A DNA stretch of 64,000 nt, from assembly GCF_014851565.1 (NCBI RefSeq), contig NZ_JACVAA010000001.1, positions 434,001-498,000 on the forward strand, read 5' to 3'. The position numbers and the translations under genes are program-made. Each line of letters begins with the position of its first letter. Positions within the stretch are counted from its first letter, which is position 1. The stretch is from Pseudomonas sp. PDM15. Lineage in GTDB: Bacteria; Pseudomonadota; Gammaproteobacteria; Pseudomonadales; Pseudomonadaceae. Positions 35,651 through 44,157 of this stretch are shown here, piece after piece. Under the pieces are notes generated by a model. It saw only the letters and a program-made list of their open reading frames with translations. It did no database searches and was not told the origin of the DNA.

Positions 35651-36277
35651 TCAGCGGTTGGCGATAGCGCGCTGGTTGGACAGGTAGATGTTGTCCGACT
35701 GCGGCACTTCATCGGTCTGCAGGGCGCTGAGCCATTCATCGCTGCTCAGCACTGTGGCGAAGCCGGTGTGCATGACCACGGTGAATGCCCGGTGAATTTC
35801 CTTGGCGGTGGCCGAGCCCATGGCGTTGCGGTAGGGCGGAGAGCCGGCGGCGTCGTGCAGCAGTTCGACGTTCCAGCCTTCGTGGTGGGCCTGGCGCACG
35901 GTGGAGTCGTCGCAGTTGTGGGTCATGTAGCCGATCACGCTGATGGTGTCGATGTCGTGCTGCTTGAGGTAGGCGGCCAGGTCTGTGCCGGCGAAGGAGC
36001 TGGCCATCTGCTTCTGGATGAAGTGGTCACGCGGGCGGTCCGCTACCAGCGGGTGCAGCTCGGCGTTGTGGCTGCCGGTGGCGAAGATCGGCGCGCCTTC
36101 CGGGGTCAGGTGCTGGATGACGATGACCGGGATGCCGGCGGCGGTGGCGGCGTCCATAGCGCGTCCGATGTTGGCCATCGACTGCTCGATGGGCGGGTGC
36201 TCGATGCGCAGGTTGCCGGTGACGTATTCGTTCTGCACGTCGATGACGATCAGGGCGCGTTTCGGTTGCTGGCTCAT
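35651..36277 (-). CDS. Isochorismatase-family cysteine hydrolase
   Basis: A 208-residue protein with the triad Asp13 (VIDVQNEYV), Lys89 (FIQKQMASSF) and Cys122 (YMTHNCDDST). The overall fold is that of isochorismatase-like hydrolases (nicotinamidase, ureidoacrylate and similar amidases). It is divergent from a GlxA-type regulator, which probably controls it. Substrate unknown. Confidence 0.9.
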   Translation of the reverse strand: MSQQPKRALIVIDVQNEYVTGNLRIEHPPIEQSMANIGRAMDAATAAGIPVIVIQHLTPEGAPIFATGSHNAELHPLVADRPRDHFIQKQMASSFAGTDLAAYLKQHDIDTISVIGYMTHNCDDSTVRQAHHEGWNVELLHDAAGSPPYRNAMGSATAKEIHRAFTVVMHTGFATVLSSDEWLSALQTDEVPQSDNIYLSNQRAIANR

Positions 36278-36408
36278 GGTGGGTTCCTCTGGTTTTGCGT
36301 GGTGGCTGTCGATGGGCAGATTGTTCGCCCGTCGCGCGTGTCGCCGTGAGTGGCCCTGAAGCCAGCTTGCGCTAAGATCGGGCCAAACCTTTGGCTCGGA
36401 ACAACGCC

Positions 36409-37347
36409 ATGTCTGCCCATCGCATCGCCGTGGTCGCCTTCGATCACATCACGCCGTTCCACCTGTCCGTACCCTGCCTGGTGTTCGGCGACCTGGTGGA
36501 GCTATACGAGCTGCGCGTGTGCGCCACTGCACCGGGCGCGCTGCCGACTACCGCCGGCTTCGCCCTGCAGGTCGAGCATGGGCTGGAGGCGCTGCAATGG
36601 GCGCAGACGATCATCGTGCCGAGCTGGCATGACCCGGACGAGCGACCGCCGCAGGCCCTGCTGGACGCACTGGTTGCGGCCCATGTGCGCGGCGCGCGGC
36701 TGGTCGGCCTGTGCCTGGGCGCCTACGTGCTGGCCGAGGCGGGTCTGCTCGACGGCCTGCGCGCCACCACCCATTGGGCATGGGCCAACGACTTTGCTGC
36801 TCGCTTCCCGCAGGTGACAGTGGATGCCGATGTGCTCTATCTGGATGACAGCGGCCTGCTGACTTCCGCCGGCACCGCCGCTGGCATCGACTGCTGCCTG
36901 CACCTGTTGCGCCAGCAGCATGGCGCAGAGCTGGCAAACCGGGTGGCGCGGCGCTTGGTGGTGCCGCCGCATCGACAGGGTGGCCAGGCGCAGTTCATCG
37001 AGCAGCCGCTGCCCGCGACTTCCCGCGACGACCGGCTGGCCGGCCTGCTGGACTGGGTCCGCGCCCATCTCGATCTGCCGCATACCCTGGACAGCCTGGC
37101 GGAGCGCGCGCTGATGAGCCGGCGCACTTTCACCCGGCACTTCCGCCAGCTCACCGGCATGACGGTGGGCGACTGGCTGCTGGCCGAGCGCCTGGCCCTG
37201 ACCCAGCGCCTGCTGGAGAGCAGCGAGCAGAGCGTGGAGGCCATTTCCGGCCTGGCCGGCTTTGGCTCGCCGGTGTCGCTACGCCATCACTTCGGGCGTG
37301 CCTTCGGCGTGTCGCCCAGCGCCTGGCGGCAGACGTTTCGCGGCTAG
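36409..37347 (+). CDS. GlxA/FtrA-type transcriptional regulator (DJ-1 fold plus AraC HTH)
   Basis: 312 residues from the ATG at 36409. An N-terminal DJ-1/PfpI-like domain (about residues 5-170) has the elbow VGLCLGAYVLAEAG. A C-terminal AraC helix-turn-helix pair follows (LDSLAERALMSRRTFTRHFR, then AISGLAGFGSPVSLRHHF). It is divergent from the isochorismatase-like hydrolase across 131 bases, the usual arrangement for this regulator and its target. Confidence 0.9.
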   Translation: MSAHRIAVVAFDHITPFHLSVPCLVFGDLVELYELRVCATAPGALPTTAGFALQVEHGLEALQWAQTIIVPSWHDPDERPPQALLDALVAAHVRGARLVGLCLGAYVLAEAGLLDGLRATTHWAWANDFAARFPQVTVDADVLYLDDSGLLTSAGTAAGIDCCLHLLRQQHGAELANRVARRLVVPPHRQGGQAQFIEQPLPATSRDDRLAGLLDWVRAHLDLPHTLDSLAERALMSRRTFTRHFRQLTGMTVGDWLLAERLALTQRLLESSEQSVEAISGLAGFGSPVSLRHHFGRAFGVSPSAWRQTFRG

Positions 37348-37360
37348 TTGGTCCGCAGGC

Positions 37361-37393
37361 AAAAAGAAGCCAGGCCCAGGGGAGGGGCCTGGC
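37361..37393 (-). terminator. Terminator for the small secreted-protein gene
   Basis: GCCAGGCCC (37369-37377) and GGGCCTGGC (37385-37393) form a 9-bp stem; the AAAAAGAA to the left is a U-rich tail on the minus strand. Confidence 0.8.
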
Positions 37394-37406
37394 GTGAGTG
37401 AAAGCA

Positions 37407-37766
37407 TCAGGAGGCGCCGGCCGGGGTGCAGGTCAGCTTGCCGTCGCTGGTGGCGCCGGCGGCGCGGGCATCCACGCGCAAGGTGGCGCTTTCACCAGGT
37501 TCCAGGCTGACCCGTTGCACCTGGGGATCGGCGGCGGTGGGGCCGGGGTCGACCTCACAATCAACCGCCTGGGTTTCATGGTTGGTCAGCTTGAGCACCA
37601 GGGTGGCGTTGCCGGTGACCGGGCCGGTACCGGTGTTGTCCTGGGCGGTCAGCGGGCTGGTGGCGGTTTCCACCTGCAGGCCATTAAGGTGCTCCGTCAG
37701 CTCGCCGTCGGCCATGGCCAGCAGCGGAAGACAGGCGGCGAGGCCGCCAATCAGCAATCGGTTCAT
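37407..37766 (-). CDS. Small secreted beta-rich protein, paralogue of the protein at 54784
   Basis: A 119-residue protein with a signal peptide (cleavage near LAMADG). The mature part has ELTEHLNGLQVETA, ATLVLKLTNHETQAVDCEVD, LEPGESATLRVDA and a final LTCTP. The order of these segments, and two Cys spaced alike, matches the 104-residue protein at 54784-55098. Periplasmic. Relatives in Pseudomonas are, as I recall, sometimes mislabelled 3-phosphoglycerate kinase; there is no kinase signature. Confidence 0.8.
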   Translation of the reverse strand: MNRLLIGGLAACLPLLAMADGELTEHLNGLQVETATSPLTAQDNTGTGPVTGNATLVLKLTNHETQAVDCEVDPGPTAADPQVQRVSLEPGESATLRVDARAAGATSDGKLTCTPAGAS

Positions 37767-37913
37767 GTCGCTCTCCTCTCGGGGTTACTGAGTTGTAGAG
37801 GGCGGCGCTGTGCGCGAGGTTCAGGATTTTCGCCGACAGGCACATGGCCTCTTGAGCCGCGGCGCCTAAGCGCCAATACTGGCCCGATCCCACGACGCCC
37901 AAGGAGGGCTTCC

Positions 37914-38354
37914 ATGCGCCAGTTCTTCGCCGTTCTACCCCTGGTTTTGCTGGCTGGTTGTTCGTCGTTCCGCCCCGATCCCGAGAACATCACCCCGGTG
38001 CCGAGCGACCGCCTGCTGGCCTTCCAGGAGGAGCACCAGAACGGTGGTCGGCTGATCGTCAATCGCGACATGGGCCTGATGGGCGGCGGCTGCTACGTGG
38101 CCATCGAGGTGGACCGCAAGGTAGCCGCGCGTATCGGCATGGCCGAGGTGGCCAGCTTCAACGTGCCGGCCGGCACCCGCGTGCTGGGCCTGACCATCGA
38201 CAAGATGGACGACACCCTGTGCGGCATGGGCCGCCTGCACAAGGAACTGGCGGTGAAGGTCGCGCCGGGCAGCACCCAGTACTTCCAGGTGGTCAGCGAG
38301 AACCGTGGCGGCTTCGACATCCGCCCCGACGCCAATCCGCCAGGACTGCAGTGA
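37914..38354 (+). CDS. Hypothetical lipoprotein
   Basis: 146 residues from the ATG at 37914, with AAGGAG upstream. The lipobox LAGC puts the lipidated Cys at residue 16. The mature domain (GGGCYVAIEVDRKVAARIGM, then FNVPAGTRVLGLTIDK) looks like a small beta-sandwich, related to the DUF2846-like lipoproteins by pattern only. No function known. Confidence 0.78.
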   Translation: MRQFFAVLPLVLLAGCSSFRPDPENITPVPSDRLLAFQEEHQNGGRLIVNRDMGLMGGGCYVAIEVDRKVAARIGMAEVASFNVPAGTRVLGLTIDKMDDTLCGMGRLHKELAVKVAPGSTQYFQVVSENRGGFDIRPDANPPGLQ

Positions 38355-38362
38355 TTTGCGAA

Positions 38363-38390
38363 CGGCCGCGTCTGACGCGGCCGCTTTCTT
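38363..38390 (+). terminator. Terminator after the lipoprotein gene
   Basis: CGGCCGCGT (38363-38371) and ACGCGGCCG (38375-38383) form a 9-bp perfect stem with a CTG loop, followed by CTTTCTT. Confidence 0.75.
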
Positions 38391-38411
38391 CCGCCTAGCG
38401 AGGGAATACCC

Positions 38412-38714
38412 ATGGATCGCTTCCAGCGAGTTGCTCTCGCCACGTTGCTGCTGGCCAGCCTGCCGGCGCTGGCCAAGGACTGGCCGCCCGGAGTGCGCGA
38501 CACCTTCCAGCAGAGCTGCGTGAACAGCGCCGGCCAACCCCTGGGCAAGGACCGCGCGCAGCAGTACTGCAAGTGCACGGTTTCCAGCATCGACCGCGAC
38601 TTCTCCGCCAGCGAGATCGCCGCACTGGAAAAGGCTGAACTGCCGGAACCGCTGGTCAAGCGCCTGCAGCAGGTGTCGCAGCAGTGCCTGGAGCAGCTGG
38701 GCGGGCAGGGCTAG
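38412..38714 (+). CDS. Small secreted protein with three conserved-looking cysteines
   Basis: A 100-residue protein with a signal peptide (cleavage after PALAKD). The mature part contains QQSCVNSAG, QQYCKCTVSSID and SQQCLEQL, that is four Cys likely in disulfides. It is helical and periplasmic. No named family recognised. Its stop overlaps the stop of the convergent solute-binding gene by four bases. Confidence 0.78.
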   Translation: MDRFQRVALATLLLASLPALAKDWPPGVRDTFQQSCVNSAGQPLGKDRAQQYCKCTVSSIDRDFSASEIAALEKAELPEPLVKRLQQVSQQCLEQLGGQG

Positions 38715-39499
38715 CGATAGCGCGCGAGGATGGCGTCGAACTCGCCGTCCTGTTTCATCTGCACCATGGCGCGCAGTAGCTGCTGGGTGGGCACGTCCGG
38801 CTCGTCGCGGACGATGCAGGCGACCAGGTCGCTGGCCACTTCGTCGAGTTTTTTCAGCTTGCGCGGCACGGGCTGGCGGCTGTTGTACCAGTCCAGAGTC
38901 ATCTGGTTGCTGACGGCGTAGCGGTAGCGTTTGGCTTCCAGCTTTTCCAACACCAGTTCCTGGGTACGTGCGTCGTCGCGGCGTAGCTGGCCGTTGGCGA
39001 ACAGCGGCTCCAGGCGCGGATAGCGGAAGCCCAGCACGGTGCCGACCCGCTCGCCGTTGTGCCGTTCCGGCAGCGCCGGCTCGTCGGCGCGCGCCACGAT
39101 CAGGTCGCGCTGGACCATGAACGGCAGGCTCCAGATGTACTGGTGGTGGGATTCCTGCAGCCAGGCCGGGTTGACGTAGCAGCGTACGTCGATCTCGCCG
39201 CGCACCAGCATCTGCTGCACACGCAGGCGAGGCATGACCATCAGCTCGGCGCGCCGGCCAACCTTCTGCGCCAGGCGCATCTGCAGGTCGTAAAGAATGC
39301 CGCCGGCGGCCCGGCCCTGTTCGTAGCACATCATCGGCATGCCCCAGCTCTCGATCACGGAGAAACGCAGCGGTCGTTCCGTGGCGAAGGCGCCAGTGCA
39401 CAGCAACAGCAGGGCGAGGGACAGCAGGCGCAAGGCGTCACCGGGGGCGCGTGGGAGGTGGCACAGCTTAACCACAAACGCAGCGGCGTTGGCGCGCAT
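38711..39499 (-). CDS. Orphan periplasmic solute-binding protein (SBP_bac_3-like)
   Basis: 262 residues from the first ATG, though a start some 20 residues later would give a more usual signal peptide (LLSLALLLLCTGAFA). The fold is that of amino-acid binding proteins: IESWGMPMMCYEQGRAAGGI, then MPRLRVQQMLVRGEIDVRCY. Like the proteins at 8342 and 62953, it has no transporter genes beside it. Confidence 0.75.
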   Translation of the reverse strand: MRANAAAFVVKLCHLPRAPGDALRLLSLALLLLCTGAFATERPLRFSVIESWGMPMMCYEQGRAAGGILYDLQMRLAQKVGRRAELMVMPRLRVQQMLVRGEIDVRCYVNPAWLQESHHQYIWSLPFMVQRDLIVARADEPALPERHNGERVGTVLGFRYPRLEPLFANGQLRRDDARTQELVLEKLEAKRYRYAVSNQMTLDWYNSRQPVPRKLKKLDEVASDLVACIVRDEPDVPTQQLLRAMVQMKQDGEFDAILARYR

Positions 39500-40414
39500 C
39501 TAGGGGCGCCAGAGTGGATGATTGCCCATCTGCTCGGCGGCCCAGTCGACGAAGGCGCGCACCCGTGCCGACAGGTGCCGCGAGTAGGGGTAGACCAGGC
39601 TCATGGGCATGCTCTCCAGCTGCCATTCCGGCAGCAGCTCCACCAGCCGACCCTCGGCCAGCGGCCGCTCGGCCTCGGCGGTGGGCACCGTGACGAAACC
39701 GAGGCCGGCCTCGGCGGCAGCCACGTAGGCGCCGCCACTGTTGAAGCGCATGACCGGCTCCTGTTCGATGATGAAGTGCTCGTCACCACGCTGCAGCACG
39801 TTGACCTTTTGCCGCCCGCTGGCCGGGTAGACGAAGGCCAGGTAGCGCAGCGCGGCGAGGTCGCGCGGGTGGCTCAGCGGCGGCTTGTCGGCCATGTAGC
39901 TGGCCGAGGCGCAGACGGTGAAACGCATCCTGCCGATGGGTTTGCACACCAGATCCGGGTCGTGCACCGGGCCGCCGCGGATGGCGCAGTCGACGCCTTC
40001 CTGGACCAGGTCGACGACCCGCTCGCTGCAGCCCACGTCCAGGCGGATCTGTGGGTAGCGCGCGACGAAGTCGGGCAGGGCCGGAATGACCAGGAAGCGC
40101 CCGACAGGGGTGGGCATCTCCACCCGCACCCGGCCACGGGCCAGACCGCGGTTTTGCGAGACGGTGGTTTCCAGCTCGTCGAGGTCGTCGAGCACGGCGC
40201 GGGCGCGCTCGTAGTAGGCGCTGCCGTCGGTGGTCGCCGACACCCGGCGGGTGGTGCGGTGCAGCAGCTTGACGCCGAGCTGGGTTTCCAGCGCCACCAC
40301 CTGGCCGGATACCGTGGTCTTGGCCAGGCCCAGCGCATCGGCGGCGCGGGTAAAGCTGCCCAGTTCGACTATGCGGCAGAAGGCGCGCATCGCTTCCAGA
40401 CGGTCGAAGGCCAT
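39500..40414 (-). CDS. LysR-family regulator
   Basis: A 304-residue protein with an N-terminal winged helix (MRAFCRIVELGSFTRAADAL, then TTVSGQVVALETQLGVKLL) and a LysR substrate-binding domain. It is divergent from the AhpD-like / cupin operon across 114 bases and probably regulates it. The closest general type is the CrgA/DmlR subgroup. Confidence 0.93.
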   Translation of the reverse strand: MAFDRLEAMRAFCRIVELGSFTRAADALGLAKTTVSGQVVALETQLGVKLLHRTTRRVSATTDGSAYYERARAVLDDLDELETTVSQNRGLARGRVRVEMPTPVGRFLVIPALPDFVARYPQIRLDVGCSERVVDLVQEGVDCAIRGGPVHDPDLVCKPIGRMRFTVCASASYMADKPPLSHPRDLAALRYLAFVYPASGRQKVNVLQRGDEHFIIEQEPVMRFNSGGAYVAAAEAGLGFVTVPTAEAERPLAEGRLVELLPEWQLESMPMSLVYPYSRHLSARVRAFVDWAAEQMGNHPLWRP

Positions 40415-40528
40415 TGTCCGTTTCTCCGCACAATGTTTACGTTGCTGGCCAATTTATCTCGTTATGGGCGAGCAATACAGTGGCGACCATTCCCGGTACG
40501 ACATCGGGTCTCTTTCGGAGAAGCCGCC

Positions 40529-40975
40529 ATGATGACCAGCAAGCGCAACAACTATCACCAGACCGCCCCGCACGTGTTCAAGGCCATCTATGCCCTGGAG
40601 CAGACCCAGGCCGCCTTCTCCCTGGAAGGCTCGCTGCGCGAGCTGATCAAGGTGCGCGCCTCGCAGCTCAACGGCTGCGCCCTGTGCCTGGACATGCACA
40701 GCGCCGATGCGCTGAAACAGGGTGAGTCGGCCCGCCGCCTGTTGGCGCTCGGTGCTTGGCACGACGCGCCGTTCTTCAGTGAGCGCGAGCGCGCCGCGCT
40801 GCTGTGGACCGACGCCATGACCCAGCTGACCGAGGGCCATCCCTCGGACGCGGTCTACGAACAGGTGGCGGCGCAGTTCGACGAGAGCGAAATCGCCGAG
40901 CTGACCCTGGCCATTGTCACCATAAATGCGTGGAACCGCTTCGGTGTCGGTTTCGCCATGCAGCCGGCGAAGTGA
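40529..40975 (+). CDS. Carboxymuconolactone decarboxylase-family (AhpD-like) protein
   Basis: 148 residues from the ATG at 40529 with GGAG upstream. The redox-type motif NGCALCLDMHSADA has the CxxC and following His of AhpD-like alkylhydroperoxidase domains. A peroxide- or redox-related role is expected for the family. It is first in a small operon with a cupin protein, divergent from a LysR gene. Confidence 0.92.
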   Translation: MMTSKRNNYHQTAPHVFKAIYALEQTQAAFSLEGSLRELIKVRASQLNGCALCLDMHSADALKQGESARRLLALGAWHDAPFFSERERAALLWTDAMTQLTEGHPSDAVYEQVAAQFDESEIAELTLAIVTINAWNRFGVGFAMQPAK

Positions 40976-40980
40976 ACGCC

Positions 40981-41385
40981 ATGCGCAGGTCGATGGTGAT
41001 CTTCGTCCTGTCCGCCCTGGCCAGTGCCGCCGCGCTGGGCCATGGCGGCGCGGGTGACGAGACGGTAACCCCGGTGGCGTCGGCCGAGCTGCCGGCAACG
41101 CCGGGTAATCATGCCCAGGCGTTGCGGGTGGAGTTTGCTCCGGGCGCCACCTCAAGGCCGCACACTCATCCGGGCGCGGTGTTCGTGGTGGTGGTCAGCG
41201 GCGAGGTGGAATCGGCCCTGGATGGCCAGCCGGCGCAGCGCTTCAAGGCCGGCGACGCCTGGTATGAGGCGCCGGGCCAGCTGCACCGCGTCACCCGCAA
41301 CCCCAGCACCACGCAATCGGCGACGCTGGTGGCCTGGCTGCTGTCCGACGGCAAGACTGCACTGGTCCGGCCGGTTGCCCACTGA
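40981..41385 (+). CDS. Secreted cupin-domain protein
   Basis: 134 residues, starting five bases after the AhpD-like gene. A signal peptide (cleavage near ALGHGG) precedes a small cupin: RPHTHPGAVFVVVVSGEVES (metal-binding His pair) and AGDAWYEAPGQLHRV (third His). One copy of the cupin barrel. Its periplasmic location beside a redox enzyme suggests a stress-related role, which is inferred. Confidence 0.87.
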   Translation: MRRSMVIFVLSALASAAALGHGGAGDETVTPVASAELPATPGNHAQALRVEFAPGATSRPHTHPGAVFVVVVSGEVESALDGQPAQRFKAGDAWYEAPGQLHRVTRNPSTTQSATLVAWLLSDGKTALVRPVAH

Positions 41386-41401
41386 AGTCACAGGAGCGGG
41401 G

Positions 41402-41441
41402 CGTTCCCCGCAGGAGACCGCCGTTCCCCGCAGGAGACCGC
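41402..41441 (+). repeat. Perfect 20-bp tandem duplication carrying two ribosome-binding sites
   Basis: The unit cgttccccgcaggagaccgc occurs at 41402-41421 and again, identical, at 41422-41441. Each copy contains AGGAG (41412-41416 and 41432-41436); the second is six bases from the ATG at 41443. Confidence 0.97.
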
Positions 41442-41442
41442 C

Positions 41443-41652
41443 ATGTTTCGCGCCGTGCTGATTGAAACCCTGTCGCTGGACGAAACCACTTTGCAGCAGC
41501 GCATCGAGGCGTTGGCCGGGGCGCGCGAGTGGCGCCTGGAGGCACAGGGCGAACGCTGGCTGCTGTGGCTGGACGACTCCAGGGACAGCGCGCGCCTGTG
41601 TGGCGCGCTGCTGGCCAGCAATTGGCTGCGGCGGCTGGATTTCGTCGCTTAA
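41443..41652 (+). CDS. Small hypothetical protein
   Basis: 69 residues from the ATG at 41443, which has a strong AGGAG six bases before it. It is soluble and rich in Leu, Arg and Trp (REWRLEAQGERWLLWLDDSR). I recognise no family. It is probably the last gene of the AhpD-like / cupin operon. Its stop overlaps the convergent LysE stop by four bases. Confidence 0.7.
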   Translation: MFRAVLIETLSLDETTLQQRIEALAGAREWRLEAQGERWLLWLDDSRDSARLCGALLASNWLRRLDFVA

Positions 41653-42260
41653 CGGGTGAGCGGTAGGGCCAGGCCCATGGCGGCGAACAGCCCGCCGCAG
41701 CAGCGGTTGAAGCCACGACCGGCGCGCTCCAGCCAGGGCCGGGTGCGTTGCGCGGTACGTGCCAGCAGGTATTCCACCACGCCTTCGACCAGGGCGAAGG
41801 TCGCCGCCATCACGGCGAACTGCAGCCACAGGCTGCGCGCGGGATCGAGGAACTGCGGCAGGAAGGCACCGAAGAACAGGATCACCTTGGGATTGGACAG
41901 GGCCGACAGCAGGCCCTGGCGGAACAGCTGGATACCGGGGCGCGGCACGGCTGACTCGAGCGGCGTGAGGTGCAGCGGCGGCGCGCGCCACAGCTGGATG
42001 CCGAGCCAGATCAGGTAGGCGGCGCCCAGCCACTTGAGCACCAGCAGGGCATGCACCGAGGCCTTGAGCAGGGCGGCCAGGCCGAACATCGACAGCGCCA
42101 TCAGCAGTACGAAGCCGAGCATGCCGCCGGTGACCGTCCACAGGGCGCGGCGGTGGCCGTAGAGCGCGCCATGGGTGAGGGCGAGCAGACCGTTGGGGCC
42201 GGGTGTCAGCGACAGGCCGAAGACGGCGGTGAGGTAGATCAGCCAGGTATGCAGGGCCAT
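41649..42260 (-). CDS. LysE/RhtB family exporter
   Basis: 203 residues from the ATG at 42260. The family start is clear: YLTAVFGLSLTPGPNGLLAL and HGALYGHRRAL, then ALSNPKVILFFGAFLPQFLD. Six hydrophobic helices. Probably exports amino acids or homoserine-lactone-like compounds; substrate unknown. No regulator gene is adjacent. Confidence 0.9.
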   Translation of the reverse strand: MALHTWLIYLTAVFGLSLTPGPNGLLALTHGALYGHRRALWTVTGGMLGFVLLMALSMFGLAALLKASVHALLVLKWLGAAYLIWLGIQLWRAPPLHLTPLESAVPRPGIQLFRQGLLSALSNPKVILFFGAFLPQFLDPARSLWLQFAVMAATFALVEGVVEYLLARTAQRTRPWLERAGRGFNRCCGGLFAAMGLALPLTR

Positions 42261-42504
42261 GGTGGTCGCCGGAGCTGGTGGGGACGATCCAGACGCTAAC
42301 CGATCAGTGATGCCGGTCACAAGCCGAGCAAGTCGCCTCGTGCTGCCACCCGCATGCCAGAGCCGTTGCCGCGGTGTGGCGCGGATGGTCGGGCGATACG
42401 GCGTGGCCGGTGTTCATGTGCAGTTAACAATCGCTGCTTAACTTCAAGCGCGCCCCGTTCCGGGGTAGCGCCATAACAATAACGAACCATAAGGAAATGT
42501 AGCG

Positions 42505-43470
42505 ATGCGAGCTCTTGCAGCCCTCACCCTGCTGGCCGTCAGTGCCCAGGTCAGCGCCCAGTGCCCGGACTTCCAAAGCCCGGCCAACCCGCCGAGTTTC
42601 ACCAAGCCGGCGAAGAAGAACTTCCGCAATTTCGGCAGCCAGGTACTGGCCGGCCTGTACAAGCCCTGGCACATGGTCCACGACCAGATGGTACGCAGCG
42701 GCCAGGCCGCCACCGTCACCGCCAAGTTCGACTACGACGCCGTGCTGCACAAGGACCTGGAAGGCGAGTACGTGCACGCCTACCTGTACGGCACCGGCAT
42801 GAGTGGCTGGAGCTACCTGGGCCGCCATACCACCGACAGCGACGGCAAGATCAACGTGGCGGTCGGCTCCCGCCCGGTTGGCGAGTACCGCGTGCGCTTC
42901 GTGGTCGAGGGCGACCTCAGTCAGGTCGATGGCTACCTCAGCGTGGTCGACCCGAGTCGCCCGGCCGTGCTGTTCGACATCGACGGCACCCTGACCATCA
43001 ACGACTTCGAGGCCTACGCCGACTACGTCGGGCTGAAGACCGCGCAGGCCTACTACTACGCCCCGCAGACGGTGCAGGCCTACCGCGACAAGGGCTACCA
43101 ACTGGTGTTCCTCACCGCCCGGCCGTACTGGGTGACCAAGGATGCGCGCCAGTGGTTCGACTACCAGGGCATCCCGCAGTGGCACTACCGCTCCAACCCC
43201 TACGGCGATGGCCCGATTCCGCCGGATACCCAGGCGCACAAGACCAACTACGTGAAGTACCTGCGCGAACAGGTCGGCCTGAACATCGTGCGTGCCTACG
43301 GCAACGCCACCACCGACATTGCCGCCTATGCCGACGGCGGCATTCCCAAGGCGGAGACCTGGATCATCGGCCAGTACGCCGGGACCAGCGACACCCAGTC
43401 GGTCGGCGGCGACTACAGCTACCACTACAGCACCGTGGTGGCGGCGACCCCGCCGGCCAACTGCAACTGA
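42505..43470 (+). CDS. Secreted lipin-like (LNS2) HAD phosphatase-family protein
   Basis: A 321-residue protein with a signal peptide (cleavage near VSAQCP). An N-terminal beta domain (about residues 55-150) precedes a HAD-type LNS2 domain. The catalytic loop VLFDIDGTLT has Asp158 and Asp160, followed by LVFLTARPYW with the second-motif Thr and later AYGNATTDIAAYAD with acidic residues. LNS2 is the catalytic domain of eukaryotic lipin phosphatidate phosphatases. A periplasmic lipid-phosphate phosphatase role is inferred. Confidence 0.8.
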   Translation: MRALAALTLLAVSAQVSAQCPDFQSPANPPSFTKPAKKNFRNFGSQVLAGLYKPWHMVHDQMVRSGQAATVTAKFDYDAVLHKDLEGEYVHAYLYGTGMSGWSYLGRHTTDSDGKINVAVGSRPVGEYRVRFVVEGDLSQVDGYLSVVDPSRPAVLFDIDGTLTINDFEAYADYVGLKTAQAYYYAPQTVQAYRDKGYQLVFLTARPYWVTKDARQWFDYQGIPQWHYRSNPYGDGPIPPDTQAHKTNYVKYLREQVGLNIVRAYGNATTDIAAYADGGIPKAETWIIGQYAGTSDTQSVGGDYSYHYSTVVAATPPANCN

Positions 43471-43478
43471 GTCAAAAA

Positions 43479-43505
43479 AGAAGGGGGCCGCTTGGCCCCC
43501 TTCTT
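43479..43505. terminator. Bidirectional terminator between the lipin-like and LysE genes
   Basis: AGAAGGGGGCC (43479-43489) pairs with GGCCCCCTTCT (43494-43504) across a GCTT loop. A-run to the left, T-rich to the right. Confidence 0.9.
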
Positions 43506-43518
43506 CATTGCCGCCGGA

Positions 43519-44157
43519 TCAAACCCGATCGGCCAGCGCCAGCTTTATGCCCAGCGCGGCGAACAATCCGCCTGTGCAGCGCTCCAGCCACAGGCCGACA
43601 CGCCGGCCCACCTGCAGACGTTGCTGGGCGAAGGCGGTGGACAGGGCCAGGAAGTGGCACCAGAGCATGCCGTTGATGTTGAAGATGACGCCCAGCAGGA
43701 TGAACGCCAGGGCCTTGTGCTCGGCGTCCGGGCTGATGAACTGCGGCACGAAGGCGAGGAAGAACAGCGCCACCTTGGGGTTGAGCACGTTGGTCAGGAA
43801 GCCCTGGGCGAAGATGCGTCCATAGGGCAGGGCGGGCAGCTCGATGGCAGTCGGTTCGGCAGCCTCCTTGCGTTTCGCCAGCAGCATGCTGATGCCGATG
43901 TACAGCAGGTAGGCGGCGCCGATCAGTTTGACCACCATGAACGCGGTGGCCGAGGTGGCCAGCACGGCGGACATGCCCAGCGCAGCGGCCACTATGTGCA
44001 CGCAAGTGCCAGCACCGATGCCCAGCGCCGCCGCCGAGCCGGCGCGCCAGCCCTGGGTGGCGCTGCGCGCCATGATCAGCAGCGAGTCGGGACCGGGGGC
44101 CATGTTCAGCAACAGGCCAGAGATGACGAACAGCAGCAGATCGTGGGTGCCGAACAT
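43519..44157 (-). CDS. LysE/RhtB family exporter
   Basis: A 212-residue protein starting MFGTHDLLLFVISGLLLNMA, then PGPDSLLIMARSATQGWRAG and FLTNVLNPKVALFFLAFVPQ, all hallmark segments of the family. Six hydrophobic helices. This is the third of four LysE-type exporters in the window. Substrate unknown. Confidence 0.92.
   Translation of the reverse strand: MFGTHDLLLFVISGLLLNMAPGPDSLLIMARSATQGWRAGSAAALGIGAGTCVHIVAAALGMSAVLATSATAFMVVKLIGAAYLLYIGISMLLAKRKEAAEPTAIELPALPYGRIFAQGFLTNVLNPKVALFFLAFVPQFISPDAEHKALAFILLGVIFNINGMLWCHFLALSTAFAQQRLQVGRRVGLWLERCTGGLFAALGIKLALADRV

Noticed and set aside
41402..41441. Start of a CRISPR-like or satellite array
   Set aside because: Only two units with no spacer between them, so it is a simple tandem duplication.
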